6,774 bases of DNA from an uncultured Lachnospiraceae bacterium (GTDB taxonomy: Bacteria; Bacillota; Clostridia; Lachnospirales; Lachnospiraceae), in assembly GCA_902783735.1 (NCBI GenBank), contig CACZSE010000089.1, positions 1-6,774 on the forward strand. The letters run 5' to 3'. Shown piece after piece: positions 5,753-6,774 of the stretch (the first letter of the stretch is position 1; each line of letters begins with the position of its first letter). The notes beneath the pieces were generated by a model. It made no database searches. It was not told where the DNA came from and was given only the letters and a program-made list of their open reading frames with translations. Made by a program: the position numbers and the translations under genes.

Positions 5753-6774
5753 CCGGTAACAGACAGATTTAAGCAAAAGAGAATACTCATTTGGGGATAC
5801 GGTCGCGAAGGAAAGTCAACAGAGGCCTTTTTAAAGAGATGCTGCGACCCGTTATCGGTAGAAGTTTTCGAGGGAAAAAGAGAAGATATAGATGAAAGCC
5901 TTTACGACTATATCTTTAAAAGTCCCGGTATTGTGATGGACGAGGATGATCCGAAATATACCTCTCAGACTCAGATATTCATGGAGGAATACGGAAGTCA
6001 GACTATCGGAATAACAGGGACAAAGGGAAAGAGCACAACAAGCAGTCTTTTATATACTGTTTTGAATGCATGCAGCGGACATGAAACACTGCTAATGGGA
6101 AATATAGGTCTTCCCTGTCTTGATTATTTCGATCATATAAGCAGGGATACCATTGTGGTTTACGAACTGAGCTGTCATCAGCTGGCGCATCTTACAGTAT
6201 CGCCACACATATCGGTATTTCTGAATCTGTATGAAGATCACCTGGATTATTACGGAACTATGGACAGGTATTTTACTGCAAAGACTCACATATCTACCCG
6301 GCAGAATAAAGATGACTTTCTTTACGTAGGTGACAATGTTCCTGAATTTTCAACCATCGCAAAAAAAACAGTGATTTCATCTAAAGAGGATCATGCCTAT
6401 GAACTTAGCATCGAGGGTGATCATAACAGATATAATGCGGAATTTGTATACAGGATAGCTGTTGAGCGATACGGATGCGATCCGCAAAAGGTTAAGGAAG
6501 CATTAAAGAGCTTTAAAGGACTTGCGCACAGGCTTGAGCACATAGCGACCATTGACGGCGTGGAATACTATGATGATTCCATATCGACAATACCTCAGGC
6601 GACCATAAGCGCTGCGACCAGCCTAAAACATGCAAAAACGTTGCTCATCGGAGGAATGGACAGAGGTATAGACTATTCGATACTTGAAAGATTCATAGGA
6701 TCGAACAGGCAATATAACTATATTCTCATGTATGAGAGCGGAAAGCGTATACTTGAGAATGTAAGCGATCACGA
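5750..6774 (+). CDS. murD2: MurD2-type UDP-MurNAc-L-alanine--L-glutamate ligase (3' partial)
   Basis: This is an ATP-dependent Mur ligase of the MurD type, open at the right edge, with 341 codons visible. The order is an N-terminal UDP-binding domain with LIWGYGREGKST (13-24) and SPGI (58-61), then the ATP loop GTKGKST (90-96). After that come ELSCHQL (139-145, MurD-like ELSSFQL), NLYEDHLDYY (159-168) and K178 in YFTAK, matching the lysine that is carbamylated in MurD. HNRYN then leads into the C-terminal domain. Where classical MurD has NDSKATN this protein has DDSISTIP (275-282), which I associate with MurD2 and related divergent ligases. Being directly downstream of murL, it most likely adds L-Glu to UDP-MurNAc-L-Ala, giving the MurL substrate. 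The alternative is an ordinary D-Glu-adding MurD; the Mur ligase call is near certain and the L-Glu specificity is inferred. The missing C-terminus would hold further glutamate-contacting residues. Confidence 0.85.
   Translation, partial: MPVTDRFKQKRILIWGYGREGKSTEAFLKRCCDPLSVEVFEGKREDIDESLYDYIFKSPGIVMDEDDPKYTSQTQIFMEEYGSQTIGITGTKGKSTTSSLLYTVLNACSGHETLLMGNIGLPCLDYFDHISRDTIVVYELSCHQLAHLTVSPHISVFLNLYEDHLDYYGTMDRYFTAKTHISTRQNKDDFLYVGDNVPEFSTIAKKTVISSKEDHAYELSIEGDHNRYNAEFVYRIAVERYGCDPQKVKEALKSFKGLAHRLEHIATIDGVEYYDDSISTIPQATISAATSLKHAKTLLIGGMDRGIDYSILERFIGSNRQYNYILMYESGKRILENVSDH

Noticed and set aside
6092..6289. 65-residue minus-strand ORF near the right end
   Set aside because: It lies antisense inside the Mur ligase frame, whose conserved ELSCHQL and NLYEDH motifs span the same bases.

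Overview
The window holds six genes, all on the + strand and closely packed. They are separated by 2 to 43 bases or overlap by 4, so one or two co-transcribed units are likely. The moderately AT-rich composition, strong AGGAG-type ribosome binding sites and a DUF4317 gene point to a Gram-positive anaerobe of the Clostridia, most plausibly Lachnospiraceae. That placement is inferred from gene content, not from a marker gene. No RNA gene, mobile element, CRISPR array, convincing promoter or hairpin terminator was seen.

Left part (2-3067): the 3' portion of a multi-pass membrane protein with a DUF4129-like cytoplasmic tail runs in from outside the window. It overlaps larB by an ATGA junction. 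larB is followed after 25 bases by larC. LarB and LarC carry out the first and last steps of nickel-pincer nucleotide (NPN) cofactor synthesis, the cofactor of lactate racemase LarA and its relatives. The sulfur-inserting enzyme LarE and any LarA-type user are not in the window. LarC is one uninterrupted ORF and carries a 44-residue insert made only of His, Asp and Glu.

Middle (3095-4348): a DUF4317 protein of unknown function with a C-terminal coiled coil.

Right part (4392-6774): a PP-loop ATPase-type protein matching MurL (UDP-MurNAc-L-Ala-L-Glu epimerase), followed two bases later by a MurD-type Mur ligase open at the right edge, best read as MurD2. Together they would form the alternative route that puts D-glutamate into peptidoglycan: MurD2 adds L-Glu to UDP-MurNAc-L-Ala, then MurL inverts that residue on the nucleotide precursor, so free D-Glu from glutamate racemase is not needed. 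This pair is the most interesting content here, since the pathway was worked out in Xanthomonas and the context is clostridial.
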